A stretch of DNA of 64,000 nt from DASSQJ01 sp963772645 (lineage in GTDB: Bacteria; Actinomycetota; Actinomycetes; Actinomycetales; Dermatophilaceae), in contig CAVYYD010000011.1 of assembly GCA_963772645.1 (NCBI GenBank), forward strand, positions 124,001 to 188,000, in the 5' to 3' direction. A program made the position numbers and the translations under genes. This document shows positions 41,497-50,515 of this stretch, piece after piece; within the stretch, counting starts at the first letter, position 1; the number at the start of each line of letters is the position of its first letter. The notes below the pieces were generated by a model, which saw only the letters and a program-made list of their open reading frames with translations, had not been told where the DNA came from and ran no database searches.

Positions 41497-43137
41497 TCAG
41501 CGGTCGGCGGGGTCTCCGGCCAGCGCTGAGCGCAGGGCACGGATGCCGCGCCGGGCCTGTCGCGGCAGGGGGCCGAGCCTGCCGCTCAGCGGCACCGACC
41601 AGACCCCGTGCCCGGGCAGCCCCCACCCGGCGAGCAGCCGGTCCGCGGCCATCCAGCCGGTCGTCGCGGCCCGTTCCATCAACGCCACCGGCAGGTCGAC
41701 GCGCACGGCGTCGCCGGCCAGGACGAGCCGGCCGTCCGGGGTCCGAACGCCGGGGCGTGATCGCCACGGCTCGAGCCCGACGAGGACGCAGTCGGCCTCG
41801 ACCAGCCACTCCTGGTGGACCACCCCGAGCCCGGCCGTCTCCGGGTACACCCGGTGCAGCGCCGCCCGCAGCTCGGCACGCAGCGACTCCGCGTCGGCCT
41901 CCTCGGGCAGCGCGTACGCGTGCAGCTCGACGACCGACCCGCCGTGGGTCTCGGTCCACCGTCGGGCGTGGTCCTCGAAGCGGTCGACCACCGAGACGTT
42001 GTCGAGCGGCCCGAACCCGCTCGTCCCCAGGAACGGCGGGCGGTCCTCGCGCACCCGTCCGTCGAGCCAGAGCCGCCACACCGCGAACGGGGGTGCCGAG
42101 CGCACCCCGGCGACCCGGTGACGCCACCGCGCCCCGGCCTCGTCGTGTCCGCCCAGCCCGGGCGACCCGGAGGCGACCTCCCTCAGGCCCACCGGGTCGA
42201 GGGCCAGGACGACCGCGTCCGCGTCGAGCACCTCGCCGTGGTCGGCGCCCCACGGTGGCCGGTGGTGGACGGCGAGGCCCCCGTGGACCCCCTCGAGCAC
42301 GGTCGTGACCTCCCGGCCGGTGACCACCTCGACCCCGAGCGCGTGCAGGTGCGCGCCCAGCGGCGACCACAGCGCCGTGTCGTAGTCGTCCCCCGGCACG
42401 TCGAAGAGCAGCCCCTCCGCCGACCCGACGAAGTACAGGTGGAACATCGCGACGAGCTCGGCCCCGGAGAACTCCCGCGGGTCGGCGAAGAAGCTGCGGG
42501 CGAACACCTCGAGGGCCAGGTGCCGGGCCTCCTCGGGGAACCGCAGCCGGTCGAGGACCTCGGCGGCGCTGACCCCGTCGAGGGCGGAGAAGGTCGCCGG
42601 GAAGTGCACGTCGAGCAGGCCGAGCGCCTGCTCGACGTCGACCCCGGCCAGCCCCCGCCAGTCGAAGCTCGGGCTGCGGGCGACGAACGCCGCGAGGTTC
42701 CACGGTGGGGTCCGCGGGATCCCGGCGAAGGAGTCCGCGCCGCCGCCCTCCCGGACCAGCGGGTAGTCCTGCAGTGGCCGCAGCCGTTCGAGCAGTGGGT
42801 CGGTACGGCGCAGCACCGCACGCAGGTTGTAGTACTGGCGGAAGAAGGCGTGGAAGCCGCGGCTCATCGTCGAGTCGCTGCCGTCGGCCAGGGTCACCGG
42901 CCAGGAGCGGACCCGACCGCCGAGCCGCCCGTCCCGCTCGAGCACGGTCACCCGCACCCCGCGCTCCGCGAGCCCGAGGGCCGCCGTCAGTCCGGCGATG
43001 CCGCCCCCGGCGACGACGACGTGCCGCTCCCCGGGGGGCCGGTCGGCGCGCTCCCGCCGGGGGGCCGGCGGAGGGTGGTAGACGGCCCGCGGGTCACGAC
43101 CCGGCCGCCACCGCGGCGTGCGGCGCAGTGGGGTCAC
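41497..43137 (-). CDS. crtU: Carotene desaturase/isorenieratene synthase-like FAD oxidoreductase
   Basis: 546-aa flavoprotein at the end of the carotenoid operon. An N-terminal extension (PRAVYHPPPAPRRERADRPP) precedes the FAD site VVVAGGGIAGLTAALGLAERG. MSRGFHAFFRQYYNLRAVLRR (core RGFHAFFRQYYNLR) is the strongest CrtU-type signature, and a C-terminal LVLAGDAVRVDLP closes the FAD fold. CrtU converts beta-carotene rings to aromatic rings, giving isorenieratene. GTG 43137 overlaps the methyltransferase stop by 4 bases. Assignment rests on motif memory and cluster context; another ring-modifying desaturase is possible. Confidence 0.78.
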   Translation of the reverse strand: MTPLRRTPRWRPGRDPRAVYHPPPAPRRERADRPPGERHVVVAGGGIAGLTAALGLAERGVRVTVLERDGRLGGRVRSWPVTLADGSDSTMSRGFHAFFRQYYNLRAVLRRTDPLLERLRPLQDYPLVREGGGADSFAGIPRTPPWNLAAFVARSPSFDWRGLAGVDVEQALGLLDVHFPATFSALDGVSAAEVLDRLRFPEEARHLALEVFARSFFADPREFSGAELVAMFHLYFVGSAEGLLFDVPGDDYDTALWSPLGAHLHALGVEVVTGREVTTVLEGVHGGLAVHHRPPWGADHGEVLDADAVVLALDPVGLREVASGSPGLGGHDEAGARWRHRVAGVRSAPPFAVWRLWLDGRVREDRPPFLGTSGFGPLDNVSVVDRFEDHARRWTETHGGSVVELHAYALPEEADAESLRAELRAALHRVYPETAGLGVVHQEWLVEADCVLVGLEPWRSRPGVRTPDGRLVLAGDAVRVDLPVALMERAATTGWMAADRLLAGWGLPGHGVWSVPLSGRLGPLPRQARRGIRALRSALAGDPADR

Positions 43138-43877
43138 GACGGCCGCGACCCGAGCACCGTGTGGACGACCCCGTCCTGCCAGCCGGGGTATGACCGGTGC
43201 CGCACACCGCTCAGCCCGGCCGCCTGCAGCCGTCGGCACACGCGGTCCACCGAGTCGAAGTCGCGCACGCTCGTGTACAGGTACCGGTGCAGCGGGACGT
43301 CGGAGCGCTTCGCCCAGGCGAGCGGGATGATGATGCCGTGGCAGACGGCGGCCCAGGTCGCGCGGGCCCGGACGCTGCCCGCCACCGAGTAGTCGTGCAG
43401 GACGAACACCCCGCCGGGCCGCAGCACCCGGGCCACCTCGTCGACGAGGCCCTGGCGGTCAGGGACGTTGCGCAGCAGGTAGGCGCCGAGGACCCCGTCG
43501 ACACAGGCGTCGGGCAGCCCGCGCAGGTAGGTCACGGCATCGGCGACCACGAGCTCGACCCCGGGGGGCCAGGCCTTGACCCGGGCCTGCGCGACCATCC
43601 CCGCCGACGCGTCGACCCCGGTGAGCTCCAGCCCGCCGGTGGAGCCCCCGGAGGCGGCCCATGCCCGGAGCACGGCGCGAGTCGAGGCCCCGGAGCCGCA
43701 GCCGAGGTCGAGCACGACCGGCAGGGTGCGCTCCGCCCGGCCCGGCAGCCGCTCGACGAGGGCGTCGGCCGCGGTGCGCAGCTGGTCGTGGTACCCCGGC
43801 GAGAGGGCCACCATCGCGTCGTACGTGGGGGCGGCGCGGTCGAACGCGTCCGCCAGCACCCAGTCACCGCCGCTCAC
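43134..43877 (-). CDS. SAM-dependent methyltransferase of the carotenoid operon (CrtT-like)
   Basis: 247-aa class I methyltransferase: DLGCGSGASTRAVL (SAM motif I), GVDASAGMVAQARVKA, VVADAVTYLRGLPD, YLLRNVPDRQGLVDEVARVL (the last is like UbiE) and GGVFVLHDYSV. In Streptomyces crt clusters a methyltransferase called CrtT sits between the cyclase and crtU, as here. GTG 43877 overlaps the end of crtYd by 14 bases. It may methylate a carotenoid or a quinone; the position supports the first. Confidence 0.82.
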   Translation of the reverse strand: MSGGDWVLADAFDRAAPTYDAMVALSPGYHDQLRTAADALVERLPGRAERTLPVVLDLGCGSGASTRAVLRAWAASGGSTGGLELTGVDASAGMVAQARVKAWPPGVELVVADAVTYLRGLPDACVDGVLGAYLLRNVPDRQGLVDEVARVLRPGGVFVLHDYSVAGSVRARATWAAVCHGIIIPLAWAKRSDVPLHRYLYTSVRDFDSVDRVCRRLQAAGLSGVRHRSYPGWQDGVVHTVLGSRPS

Positions 43878-44196
43878 CGGCCACCTCCTCGTCGTGTCGT
43901 CGGCCCCAGCGGACCCACAGCAGGATCGTCAGCGTCACCATGCTGTACCCGAAGAGGTAGTCCTCCACCGGAACGTCCCACGGCACGCGCCACCCTGTCA
44001 TCTGCCCGGGGTCGTAGAGGACGATCGGTGCCGACAGCTTGGTGAGCCAGCCGTCGACCACCACCTGGAAGGCGAACACGATGGCCATCGCCCACCAGTA
44101 CTGGGCGGTCCGCAGGACCCCGGTCCGCAGCCAGAACCGCTCGGCGGCCAGGGTTCCCAGCACCGAGAGGACGGCTAGGACGGTGTACTCAGGCAT
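43864..44196 (-). CDS. crtYd: Lycopene cyclase subunit CrtYd
   Basis: 110-aa hydrophobic protein with three membrane segments. It carries the cyclase motif PVEDYLFGYSMV, equivalent to the PxE(E/D) motif of heterodimeric lycopene cyclases, plus YWWAMAIVFAFQVVVDGWLT. With CrtYc it forms the two-subunit beta-type lycopene cyclase known from Brevibacterium and other actinobacteria. It overlaps crtYc by 8 bases and the methyltransferase by 14 bases, which favours coupled translation. Confidence 0.88.
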   Translation of the reverse strand: MPEYTVLAVLSVLGTLAAERFWLRTGVLRTAQYWWAMAIVFAFQVVVDGWLTKLSAPIVLYDPGQMTGWRVPWDVPVEDYLFGYSMVTLTILLWVRWGRRHDEEVAGERR

Positions 44197-44530
44197 CGCC
44201 GCCCCGGGCCCGCCGCAGCCAGCCGAGGACGGTGCCGACGGCCTCGTAGGTCAGCAGCCCGCACACCGGGACGACGAGGAAGAAGACGAGCTCCTCGAGG
44301 GGCATCCGCAACGGCAGGAGGATGCCGGTCGTGTAGCGCGGCGAGTACGTCCAGTGCCCGCGGGCGATGCCGACGACGTCCCAGACGCTGAAGAGCAGCA
44401 CCACCGGCGCCAGCGCCGCGATCAGCCGCACCGGCCGGCGGTACACCCGCGCCCGCAGGAGCAGCTCCAGCGGCAGGGTGAGCACGACGCACCCGGCCAT
44501 CAGGAGCAGGTACTGGTACCGGTCGTCCAC
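44189..44530 (-). CDS. crtYc: Lycopene cyclase subunit CrtYc
   Basis: 113-aa membrane protein with three hydrophobic helices. YLLLMAGCVVLTLPLELLLR, SVWDVVGIARGHWTYSPRYT and the catalytic-type motif LPLEELVFFLVVPV identify the CrtYc half of heterodimeric lycopene cyclase. GTG 44530 starts 7 bases after the stop of the crtB::idi gene. Separate small subunits are normal for this class, so this is not a split gene. Confidence 0.88.
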   Translation of the reverse strand: MDDRYQYLLLMAGCVVLTLPLELLLRARVYRRPVRLIAALAPVVLLFSVWDVVGIARGHWTYSPRYTTGILLPLRMPLEELVFFLVVPVCGLLTYEAVGTVLGWLRRARGGDA

Positions 44531-44537
44531 GGCCGCC

Positions 44538-46061
44538 TCAGCGGGCCCGGGCCGCTGCGCCCAGGCGCGCGGCCGGGGGCAGCCCGGAGCGCGGCCCGGC
44601 CGGCCAGGCCAGCGGGTCGGGCCCGAGCTCGGTCAGCAGGGGCACCTGCTCGGCACACCAGGGCGAGACCGTCCGGCGTCCGGTGAGGACGTCGGCGGAG
44701 AACTCGCCCCAGGGCACCCAGGCGGCGCCGTCGACCTCCTCGGGGTCGGGCGCGAGCCCCGGCCCGTCCGCCCGCGCGACGAACACCGGGCACACCTCGT
44801 TCTCGGCGATGCTCCCCATGACCGCCCGGTACCGGAACCGGGGCAGGACCAGGCGCACCTCGCCGACCTCGACCCCGAGCTCGTCCCGCGCCCGCCGCCG
44901 GACCGCGGCGTCGAGGTCCTCCCCGGGCAGCGGGTGGCCGCAGACCGTGTTGGTGAGCACGCCGGGGAAGCTCGGCTTGCTCGACGCCCGCGTGGTGACG
45001 AGTACCCGGCCCGCGTCGTCGACGACGTAGCAGGAGAAGGCGAGGTGCAGCGGCGTGGCGTCGTGGTGGACGGTCGACTTCGGGGCGGTCCCGGTGGCGG
45101 CGCCGGCCTCGTCGACGAGGACGACCGGGTCGTCGGACACCCAGCCGAGGTCGGCGGCGGCGGCCGCACGGTCACGGCGGACCAGGGCCACCGGGTCGCG
45201 GGAGAACACCATCCGCGCCGCGAGCCCGGCCTTGGCTGGGGTGGGGACCCGGGCGCGGGAGGTGAACACGTCGTAGTCCGCGGCCTCGATGCGCTGGAGG
45301 ATGCGGGCGTAGAGCACCCGCGCGGTGGCGACACAGCGCCGGGAGGCGGGCGGCAGCAGGGCCAGCCCGGCGTCGGCCTCCCGGTACAGCCGCCGGTTGC
45401 GCTCGACCTCGAAGGCCATGAGGGCCCGCCACTGCGGGGTGGTGGTGCGCAGCAGGGGGTCGGCGCCGAACCGGCGCAGGTCCTCCTGCGGCAGGTAGAC
45501 CCGGCCGCGGTCCAGGTCCTCGCCGACGTCGCGGAGGAAGTTGGTGAGCTGGAAGGCCAGACCCAGCGCCCGGGCCGGGGCCACGGCGTCGGTGTGCGGG
45601 TGCAGCACCGGCAGCATCATCTCGCCGATGACCGCGGCGCTGCCGTCCATGTAGCCGAGCAGGTCCTCCCAGGTCTCGTAGCTGCGCCGGGTCAGGTCGG
45701 TGCGCATCGCCCCGAAGAAACGGGTGAAGCACTCGTCGGGGATGCCGCGCTCGTGGACCGTCGCGGCGACGGCCGCGAGGACCGGATCCGGCGAGGTGCC
45801 CGTCGCGAGGGCGTCGCGGAAGCGCGCCTCGAAGCCGTCGAGGGCGGCCGAGGTCGCCGGCCCCGGGTCCGGCCCGGCGAGGTCGACGATGTCATCCGCG
45901 AGACGGGCCAGGGTGTAGACCGCGAAGACGTGCCGTCGGTCCTGCTCGGGCAGCAGCCTGGCTCCCCAGTAGTACGTGGTGCCGTGCTCGCGGGTGACCC
46001 GGGCACAGCGCGCGTAGCCGGTGGCGAGGAGGTCGGCGTCGGCGCGCGGCTGGGCGCTCAC
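44538..46061 (-). CDS. Phytoene synthase fused to isopentenyl-diphosphate isomerase (CrtB-Idi)
   Basis: One 507-aa frame. Residues 10-295 are phytoene synthase: first Asp motif DDIVD (56-60), second DVGED (178-182) followed by LDRGRVYLPQEDL, condensing two GGPP to phytoene. Residues 310-480 are a type I Nudix IPP isomerase: metal His in VHHDATPLHLAFSCYVV, KPSFPGVLTNTVCGHPLPGE with catalytic Cys374, and the acidic SIAENEVCPVF with Glu420/Glu422. Both active sites look complete. In Brevibacterium linens an idi gene sits as a separate gene in the crt cluster. GTG 46061 overlaps crtI by 4 bases. No internal stop or obvious restart lies between the domains. Confidence 0.9.
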   Translation of the reverse strand: MSAQPRADADLLATGYARCARVTREHGTTYYWGARLLPEQDRRHVFAVYTLARLADDIVDLAGPDPGPATSAALDGFEARFRDALATGTSPDPVLAAVAATVHERGIPDECFTRFFGAMRTDLTRRSYETWEDLLGYMDGSAAVIGEMMLPVLHPHTDAVAPARALGLAFQLTNFLRDVGEDLDRGRVYLPQEDLRRFGADPLLRTTTPQWRALMAFEVERNRRLYREADAGLALLPPASRRCVATARVLYARILQRIEAADYDVFTSRARVPTPAKAGLAARMVFSRDPVALVRRDRAAAAADLGWVSDDPVVLVDEAGAATGTAPKSTVHHDATPLHLAFSCYVVDDAGRVLVTTRASSKPSFPGVLTNTVCGHPLPGEDLDAAVRRRARDELGVEVGEVRLVLPRFRYRAVMGSIAENEVCPVFVARADGPGLAPDPEEVDGAAWVPWGEFSADVLTGRRTVSPWCAEQVPLLTELGPDPLAWPAGPRSGLPPAARLGAAARAR

Positions 46062-47569
46062 CCCGACGCCACCCCCCGGACGCGGCGCCGGGCCGGCCTG
46101 GCGTCCCCGGCGTACTCCTGGACCCGCTCGGCGGCCAGCCTCCCGCTGACCAGCACCATCGGGATGCCGACGCCCGGGGTGGTACCCGACCCGGCGAACA
46201 CGAGCCCGGGCACGCGCCGGTCGACGTTGCGCGGCCGGAACGGTCCGGACTGGGTGAAGGTGTGCGCGAGGGCGAACGGCGTGCCGAGGTGCATCCCCTG
46301 GGCCTCCCAGTCGGCCGGGGTCACGAGGCGCTCCTCGACGATGTCGGTGGGGTAGCCGGCCCCCTGGAGGAAGGCGAGCAGCCGGTCCCGGATCGGGCCG
46401 GACTCGAGGCGCCAGTCGAGCGCGGCGCCGGTGTGCGGGACGGGTTCGAGCACGTAGAGGGTGCTCGCCCCCGACGGCGCGGCGCCCGGGTCGGTCACGG
46501 TGGGCACGGTGACGAGCCGGGAGGGGTCGGGCATCAGCTCGCGACGGTCGATGAGGGCCTCGAAGGCGCCGTCCCAGTCACGCCCGAAGTGGATGTTGTG
46601 GTGGCGCGTCCCGGGCGAGGGCAGGCCCCGGGCCCCCACGTGCCAGACGACCGCCGAGGGCGAGTAGTCGCCCCGCCGGAGGGCCCGCGGGGCGGGCACG
46701 TCCGGGAGCAGGCGCTGGTAGGCGACGGGCAGGTCGAGGGTCACGACGACGGCATCCGCCGAGAGCCGCTCTCCGCCCGCGGTGGCGACCCCGGCCACCG
46801 CGCCGTCACCGCGGCGCAGCACCTCGGTGACCTCCACCCCGGTGTGCACCGGGACGTCGGCGTCGGTCAGCGCGCGGGCCATCGCCAGCGGCACCGCGTG
46901 CATCCCGGCCTCGGGGTAGAACACGCCCCGGACGGTGTCCATGTAGGTGATGACGCCGAAGACCGCCCGCGCGGTGGCCGGCGCCACCCCGGCGTACAGC
47001 GACTGGAAGCCGAAGACCTTGTGCAGCCGCTCGTCGTCGAAGAACGAGGCGACCTTGGGGCCGAGGGCGCCGAGCCCGCCGAGCCGCAGCAGCCGCAACG
47101 CGGTGACCGGCGAGCGCACGAGGTCCAGCGGTGAGTCGTAGTTCTCGTCGATGAAGGTGTCGAACTCGACCTCGTAGAGGTCCTCGAGCCACCGCAGGAA
47201 CCGGTCGAACCCCCGGGCGTCCCGCTCCCCGGCCAGGCGCCGGACCTCCTCGCGCAGGTCGTCCATGTCGGCCCGGACGAGCAGCTCGGACCCGTCGGCG
47301 TACACGGCGCGGTAGGCGGGGTCGAGCCGGCGCATCGGCACGAGCCGCTCCGGGTCGCCGCCGACCGCGCGGACCGGCGCGTGCAGCAGCTCGGGCATCG
47401 TCATGACGACGGGGCCGGGGTCGAACCGGAACCCGCCCTGGTGGATGACCCCGGCCCGTCCCCCGACGACGGTCTCCCGCTCCAGGACGGTGACGTCGTG
47501 GCCGGCCGCGGTCAGGTGGCAGGCGGCGGCGAGCCCGGAGAGCCCGGCACCGACGACGACGACCCTCAC
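46058..47569 (-). CDS. crtI: Phytoene desaturase (CrtI)
   Basis: 503-aa FAD-dependent desaturase taking phytoene to lycopene. N-terminal dinucleotide site VVVVGAGLSGLAAACHLTAAG with TVLERETVVGGRAG, the substrate-facing FRFDPGPVVMTMPELL, and the C-terminal CrtI signature FAGSGTTPGVGIPMVLVSGRL (core GSGTTPGVGIPM). GTG 47569 overlaps crtE by 4 bases and its own stop overlaps crtB::idi by 4. Length is normal. Number of desaturation steps cannot be read from sequence. Confidence 0.94.
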   Translation of the reverse strand: MRVVVVGAGLSGLAAACHLTAAGHDVTVLERETVVGGRAGVIHQGGFRFDPGPVVMTMPELLHAPVRAVGGDPERLVPMRRLDPAYRAVYADGSELLVRADMDDLREEVRRLAGERDARGFDRFLRWLEDLYEVEFDTFIDENYDSPLDLVRSPVTALRLLRLGGLGALGPKVASFFDDERLHKVFGFQSLYAGVAPATARAVFGVITYMDTVRGVFYPEAGMHAVPLAMARALTDADVPVHTGVEVTEVLRRGDGAVAGVATAGGERLSADAVVVTLDLPVAYQRLLPDVPAPRALRRGDYSPSAVVWHVGARGLPSPGTRHHNIHFGRDWDGAFEALIDRRELMPDPSRLVTVPTVTDPGAAPSGASTLYVLEPVPHTGAALDWRLESGPIRDRLLAFLQGAGYPTDIVEERLVTPADWEAQGMHLGTPFALAHTFTQSGPFRPRNVDRRVPGLVFAGSGTTPGVGIPMVLVSGRLAAERVQEYAGDARPARRRVRGVASG

Positions 47570-48678
47570 GAGGACCGCCAGGCGATCGACTCGACGAGCT
47601 CGCGCAGGGCCTGCTCGGCCTCCGGCGCGGGGTCGAGCAGGTCGAGCCCACAGCGGGCCCGCTCGGCGAGCCCGGAGACCTCGTCCTCGGCGCGCTCGCG
47701 GACCCCGGCCGCCTCCATCGCCGCCTGGAGCGCGAGCACCCCCTCGGGGCCGAGCGACCCGGTGTCGCACGCGTCGAGGAGCGGGCGGGCGGCGTCCGGC
47801 AGCAGCTCGTGCGCCCACGTCAGGAGCACGGTCGGCTTGCCGGCGAGCAGGTCGTCACCGGCGGGCTTGCCGGTGACGGCCGGGTCGCCCCAGACGCCGA
47901 GCAGGTCGTCGCGCAGCGCGAAGGCGTCACCGACCAGGTCGCCCCAGGCGACGAGGCGGTCGAGGCGGCCAGGCTCCGCCCCCGCGACGAGCGCACCGAG
48001 CTGGAGCGGACGGGTGATCGTGTACCGACCGCTCTTGAACCGGGCGATCCGGCGGGAGGTGGCGAGGTCGCGCCGCCGGCCCGCGGTGTGCGTGACGTCG
48101 AGCAGCTGGCCGTCGACGAGCTCGACCGCCATCAGCCGCCACGCCGCCCGCACCGGACGCGGCAGTGGGGCGACGAGCATCCCGGCCTCGCTGAGGGCGA
48201 GGTCGGCGACGAGGACGGCGACGCTGTCACCGAACAGCTCGGGGTCGCCGAGCCCGGCGGCCTCCCGGTGCCGGCGGGTCGCGACGACGTGCAGCGCGGG
48301 CCGGCCACGACGGGTCTCGGAGCGGTCCATGACGTCGTCCTGGACGAGGGCGAAGAGGTGGAGCAGCTCGAGGGCCGCGGCGACCCGGGCCAGGTCCCGG
48401 TGGGTATGGGCCGGGGCCCCGGCGAGGGCCCAGCCCCAGTGCGCGAGGCGGGGCCGCAGCCGCTTGCCGTGGTTGACCAGCCGGTCGGCGAGCTCCCCGA
48501 CGAGGTCGACCTCGAGCGGGCCCGGGACGGCGCCGCGCGAGGTGCCGGCCTCGTCGAGGGCCTCGCGCAGCTCGCCGAGGGCGGTGCCGAGCAGGTCGTC
48601 GACGGCCGCGAGGGTGGGCTCGACCGGCGCGTCGTGGCCGCGCTGGTCGAGGCGTGTGGCGCTCACCTCGGCACTCAT
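47566..48678 (-). CDS. crtE: Polyprenyl (geranylgeranyl) diphosphate synthase
   Basis: 370-aa trans-prenyltransferase. First Asp-rich motif LLHLFALVQDDVMDRSETRRG (DDVMD), second DAFALRDDLLGVWGD, plus GKRLRPRL near the N-terminus. It should make GGPP for CrtB. ATG 48678 was chosen over an upstream in-frame ATG because it has better spacing from the upstream repeat; a GGAG lies about 30 bases before. First gene of the seven-gene carotenoid operon, all joined by 4- to 14-base overlaps or short gaps. Confidence 0.92.
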   Translation of the reverse strand: MSAEVSATRLDQRGHDAPVEPTLAAVDDLLGTALGELREALDEAGTSRGAVPGPLEVDLVGELADRLVNHGKRLRPRLAHWGWALAGAPAHTHRDLARVAAALELLHLFALVQDDVMDRSETRRGRPALHVVATRRHREAAGLGDPELFGDSVAVLVADLALSEAGMLVAPLPRPVRAAWRLMAVELVDGQLLDVTHTAGRRRDLATSRRIARFKSGRYTITRPLQLGALVAGAEPGRLDRLVAWGDLVGDAFALRDDLLGVWGDPAVTGKPAGDDLLAGKPTVLLTWAHELLPDAARPLLDACDTGSLGPEGVLALQAAMEAAGVRERAEDEVSGLAERARCGLDLLDPAPEAEQALRELVESIAWRSS

Positions 48679-48719
48679 CGCAGCACCCCGGTCCCGTCCT
48701 GCCTCTCCTGCTGGACCCC

Positions 48720-48746
48720 GATTCAACCAGAGTGATTCAACCAGAG
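48720..48746. promoter_or_regulatory. Direct repeat upstream of the carotenoid operon
   Basis: GATTCAACCAGAG occurs twice (48720-48732, 48734-48746), period 14. On the minus strand each contains TTGAAT, a possible -35. Located 42-68 bases upstream of crtE, it may be a regulator or sigma-factor site for carotenoid induction. Confidence 0.5.
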
Positions 48747-48857
48747 CAGGCCTCGTCCGCCCCCAACCCTAGACAGCGGGGCCCCGTGACCTTCGACAGG
48801 GCCCCTGTCGCCACCCCCTCCTCCCGACGGCGCCACCCCGTTGCCTAGGGTCGAGGG

Positions 48858-50114
48858 GTGGATGCGGACGTCGTCGTCGTCGGGGCGGGGCTCGCCGGCC
48901 TGCGCTGCGCCGACCGGCTCGCGGAGGCCGGACGGTCGGTGGTCCTGCTCGAGCGCGAGCCCGTCGTCGGCGGCCGACAGCAGACCGACGAGGTCGACGG
49001 CTTCCTCCTCGACCGGGGCTTCCAGGTGCTCAACCCGGCCTACCCCGCCGTGCGGCGCTGGGTCGACGTCGACGACCTCGCGCTGCGTCGGTTCGGGGCC
49101 GGCCTGCTCGTCCGCCGCGAGCGCGGCCTCGTCGAGCTCGCCCACCCGCTGCGGGAGCCCCGCGGCGTGGCCGCCACGCTCCGCAGCGGGCTCCTCGCTC
49201 CCGGCTCCGTCGCCTCGCTGGCCCGGTGGGCCGCGCCGGCCATCGTCGCGCCCCGCCGGGTCCTCCACGGCCCGGACCGGCCGCTGCGCGAGGGGCTCGA
49301 CGCGGCGGGCGTCCACGGACCACTGCGCTCGGAGGTGCTCGAGCCGTTCCTCGCCGGCGTCGTCGCCGAGGACCGCGGCGAGACCTCCGAGGCCTTCGTC
49401 CGCCTCCTCGTGCGGATGTTCGCGCTCGGGGTCCCCGGGCTGCCCGCCCGGGGCATCCGGGCCCTGCCCGAGTGGCTGGCCGACCGGGTCCGGCGCCGGC
49501 CCGGGGCCCCCGACCTGCGGCTCTCGACGCCGGTCGTCGGCATCGACACCTCCGGCCCGGAGCCCGCCGCCGTCGGTGCGGACGGGTCGAGGGTGAGCGG
49601 GCGGGCGGTCGTCGTCGCGGTCGGGCCGGAAGCGGTCGCCGGCCTCACCGGGCTGCCGGCGCCGGTCACCCGGGGGCTGCGCACCTGGTGGTTCGCCGCT
49701 GCCGAGCCGCCGTCGGACTCGGACATGGTGGTCGTCGACGGCCGGCGCCGGGGCCCGATGGTCAACGCCGCGGTCGTGAGCAACGCGGTGCCCTCGTACG
49801 CGCCGCCCGGTTCGCACCTGATCGAGGTGACGACACTGCTCGGGACCGACCACGACCCGGCCGAGGACGACGTCCGTCGCCAGGCCGGGGAGGTGTTCGG
49901 CCGCCCGACCGGCGGGTGGGAGGTGGTCCGGCGTGACGACGTCTGGGACGCCCTGCCGGCCCAGCCGGCGCCGTTGCGGGTCACCTCGCCCGCCCGCGTC
50001 GGTCACGGCGTCTACGTCGCGGGCGACCACCGCGACACGGCGTCGATCCAGGGCGCGCTGGTGTCCGGGCACCGCGTCGCCGGCGTGGTCCTCGGCGACC
50101 TCGGAGCGGCCTGA
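48858..50114 (+). CDS. FAD-dependent amine oxidase/desaturase-like protein
   Basis: 418-aa flavoprotein: VVVVGAGLAGLRCADRLAEAG with VLLEREPVVGGRQQTDEVDG at the N-terminus, GFLLDRGFQVLNPAYP, and a C-terminal VYVAGDHRDTASIQGALVSG that closes the FAD fold. It belongs to the large phytoene desaturase/protoporphyrinogen oxidase-like superfamily. TAGGGT lies six bases before GTG 48858. It is divergent from crtE, which suggests but does not prove a carotenoid or related role. Confidence 0.83.
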   Translation: MDADVVVVGAGLAGLRCADRLAEAGRSVVLLEREPVVGGRQQTDEVDGFLLDRGFQVLNPAYPAVRRWVDVDDLALRRFGAGLLVRRERGLVELAHPLREPRGVAATLRSGLLAPGSVASLARWAAPAIVAPRRVLHGPDRPLREGLDAAGVHGPLRSEVLEPFLAGVVAEDRGETSEAFVRLLVRMFALGVPGLPARGIRALPEWLADRVRRRPGAPDLRLSTPVVGIDTSGPEPAAVGADGSRVSGRAVVVAVGPEAVAGLTGLPAPVTRGLRTWWFAAAEPPSDSDMVVVDGRRRGPMVNAAVVSNAVPSYAPPGSHLIEVTTLLGTDHDPAEDDVRRQAGEVFGRPTGGWEVVRRDDVWDALPAQPAPLRVTSPARVGHGVYVAGDHRDTASIQGALVSGHRVAGVVLGDLGAA

Positions 50115-50133
50115 CCGCGGAGCCGCCCGTGGC

Positions 50134-50364
50134 TCAGGCGCGGCGCCCCCAGAGGAGGTAGGCGGCGGGCAGCATCCCGGCGGTGTTGCCGACGGCGAGC
50201 CCGGCGCCCCACAGCCACCTCGGCCCGTGCACCTGCTCGTCCGGGCGTCGGGCGAGGTCGGCCAGCGACCAGGCCCGCAACGCGAGGTCGACGGCCGCGA
50301 CGGTGGCCAGGGCGCCCTTCTGGGTCCTGGTCAGCTGCTGCCACTGTTCTCGCGGGCTCGGCAT
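50134..50364 (-). CDS. Small membrane protein, unknown function
   Basis: 76 aa with two hydrophobic stretches (KGALATVAAVDLALRAWSLA and LWGAGLAVGNTAGMLPAAYL). The start ATG 50364 has GGAGG eight bases upstream. Similar short proteins are common in Micrococcales beside the C-terminus of unrelated genes; no function is known. Convergent with the FAD oxidoreductase, 19 bases apart. Confidence 0.6.
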   Translation of the reverse strand: MPSPREQWQQLTRTQKGALATVAAVDLALRAWSLADLARRPDEQVHGPRWLWGAGLAVGNTAGMLPAAYLLWGRRA

Positions 50365-50515
50365 CGCGTACCTCCGATTCGGTCGGCGTCCTGCCTCCCC
50401 CACGCTAGACCCGGGGCGCGGACCTCGCCCGGCTGGGTGCCAGCACCCTTGGCACGCGCGACGGTGCGGCGTACCGTGCTCGCCCACCACCCCGCCCGAC
50501 CCCAGGAGACCAACG

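Noticed and set aside
43864..44530. Apparent split of one lycopene cyclase into two short genes
   Set aside because: CrtYc and CrtYd are naturally separate subunits with their own motifs and an 8-base overlap; no frameshift is needed.
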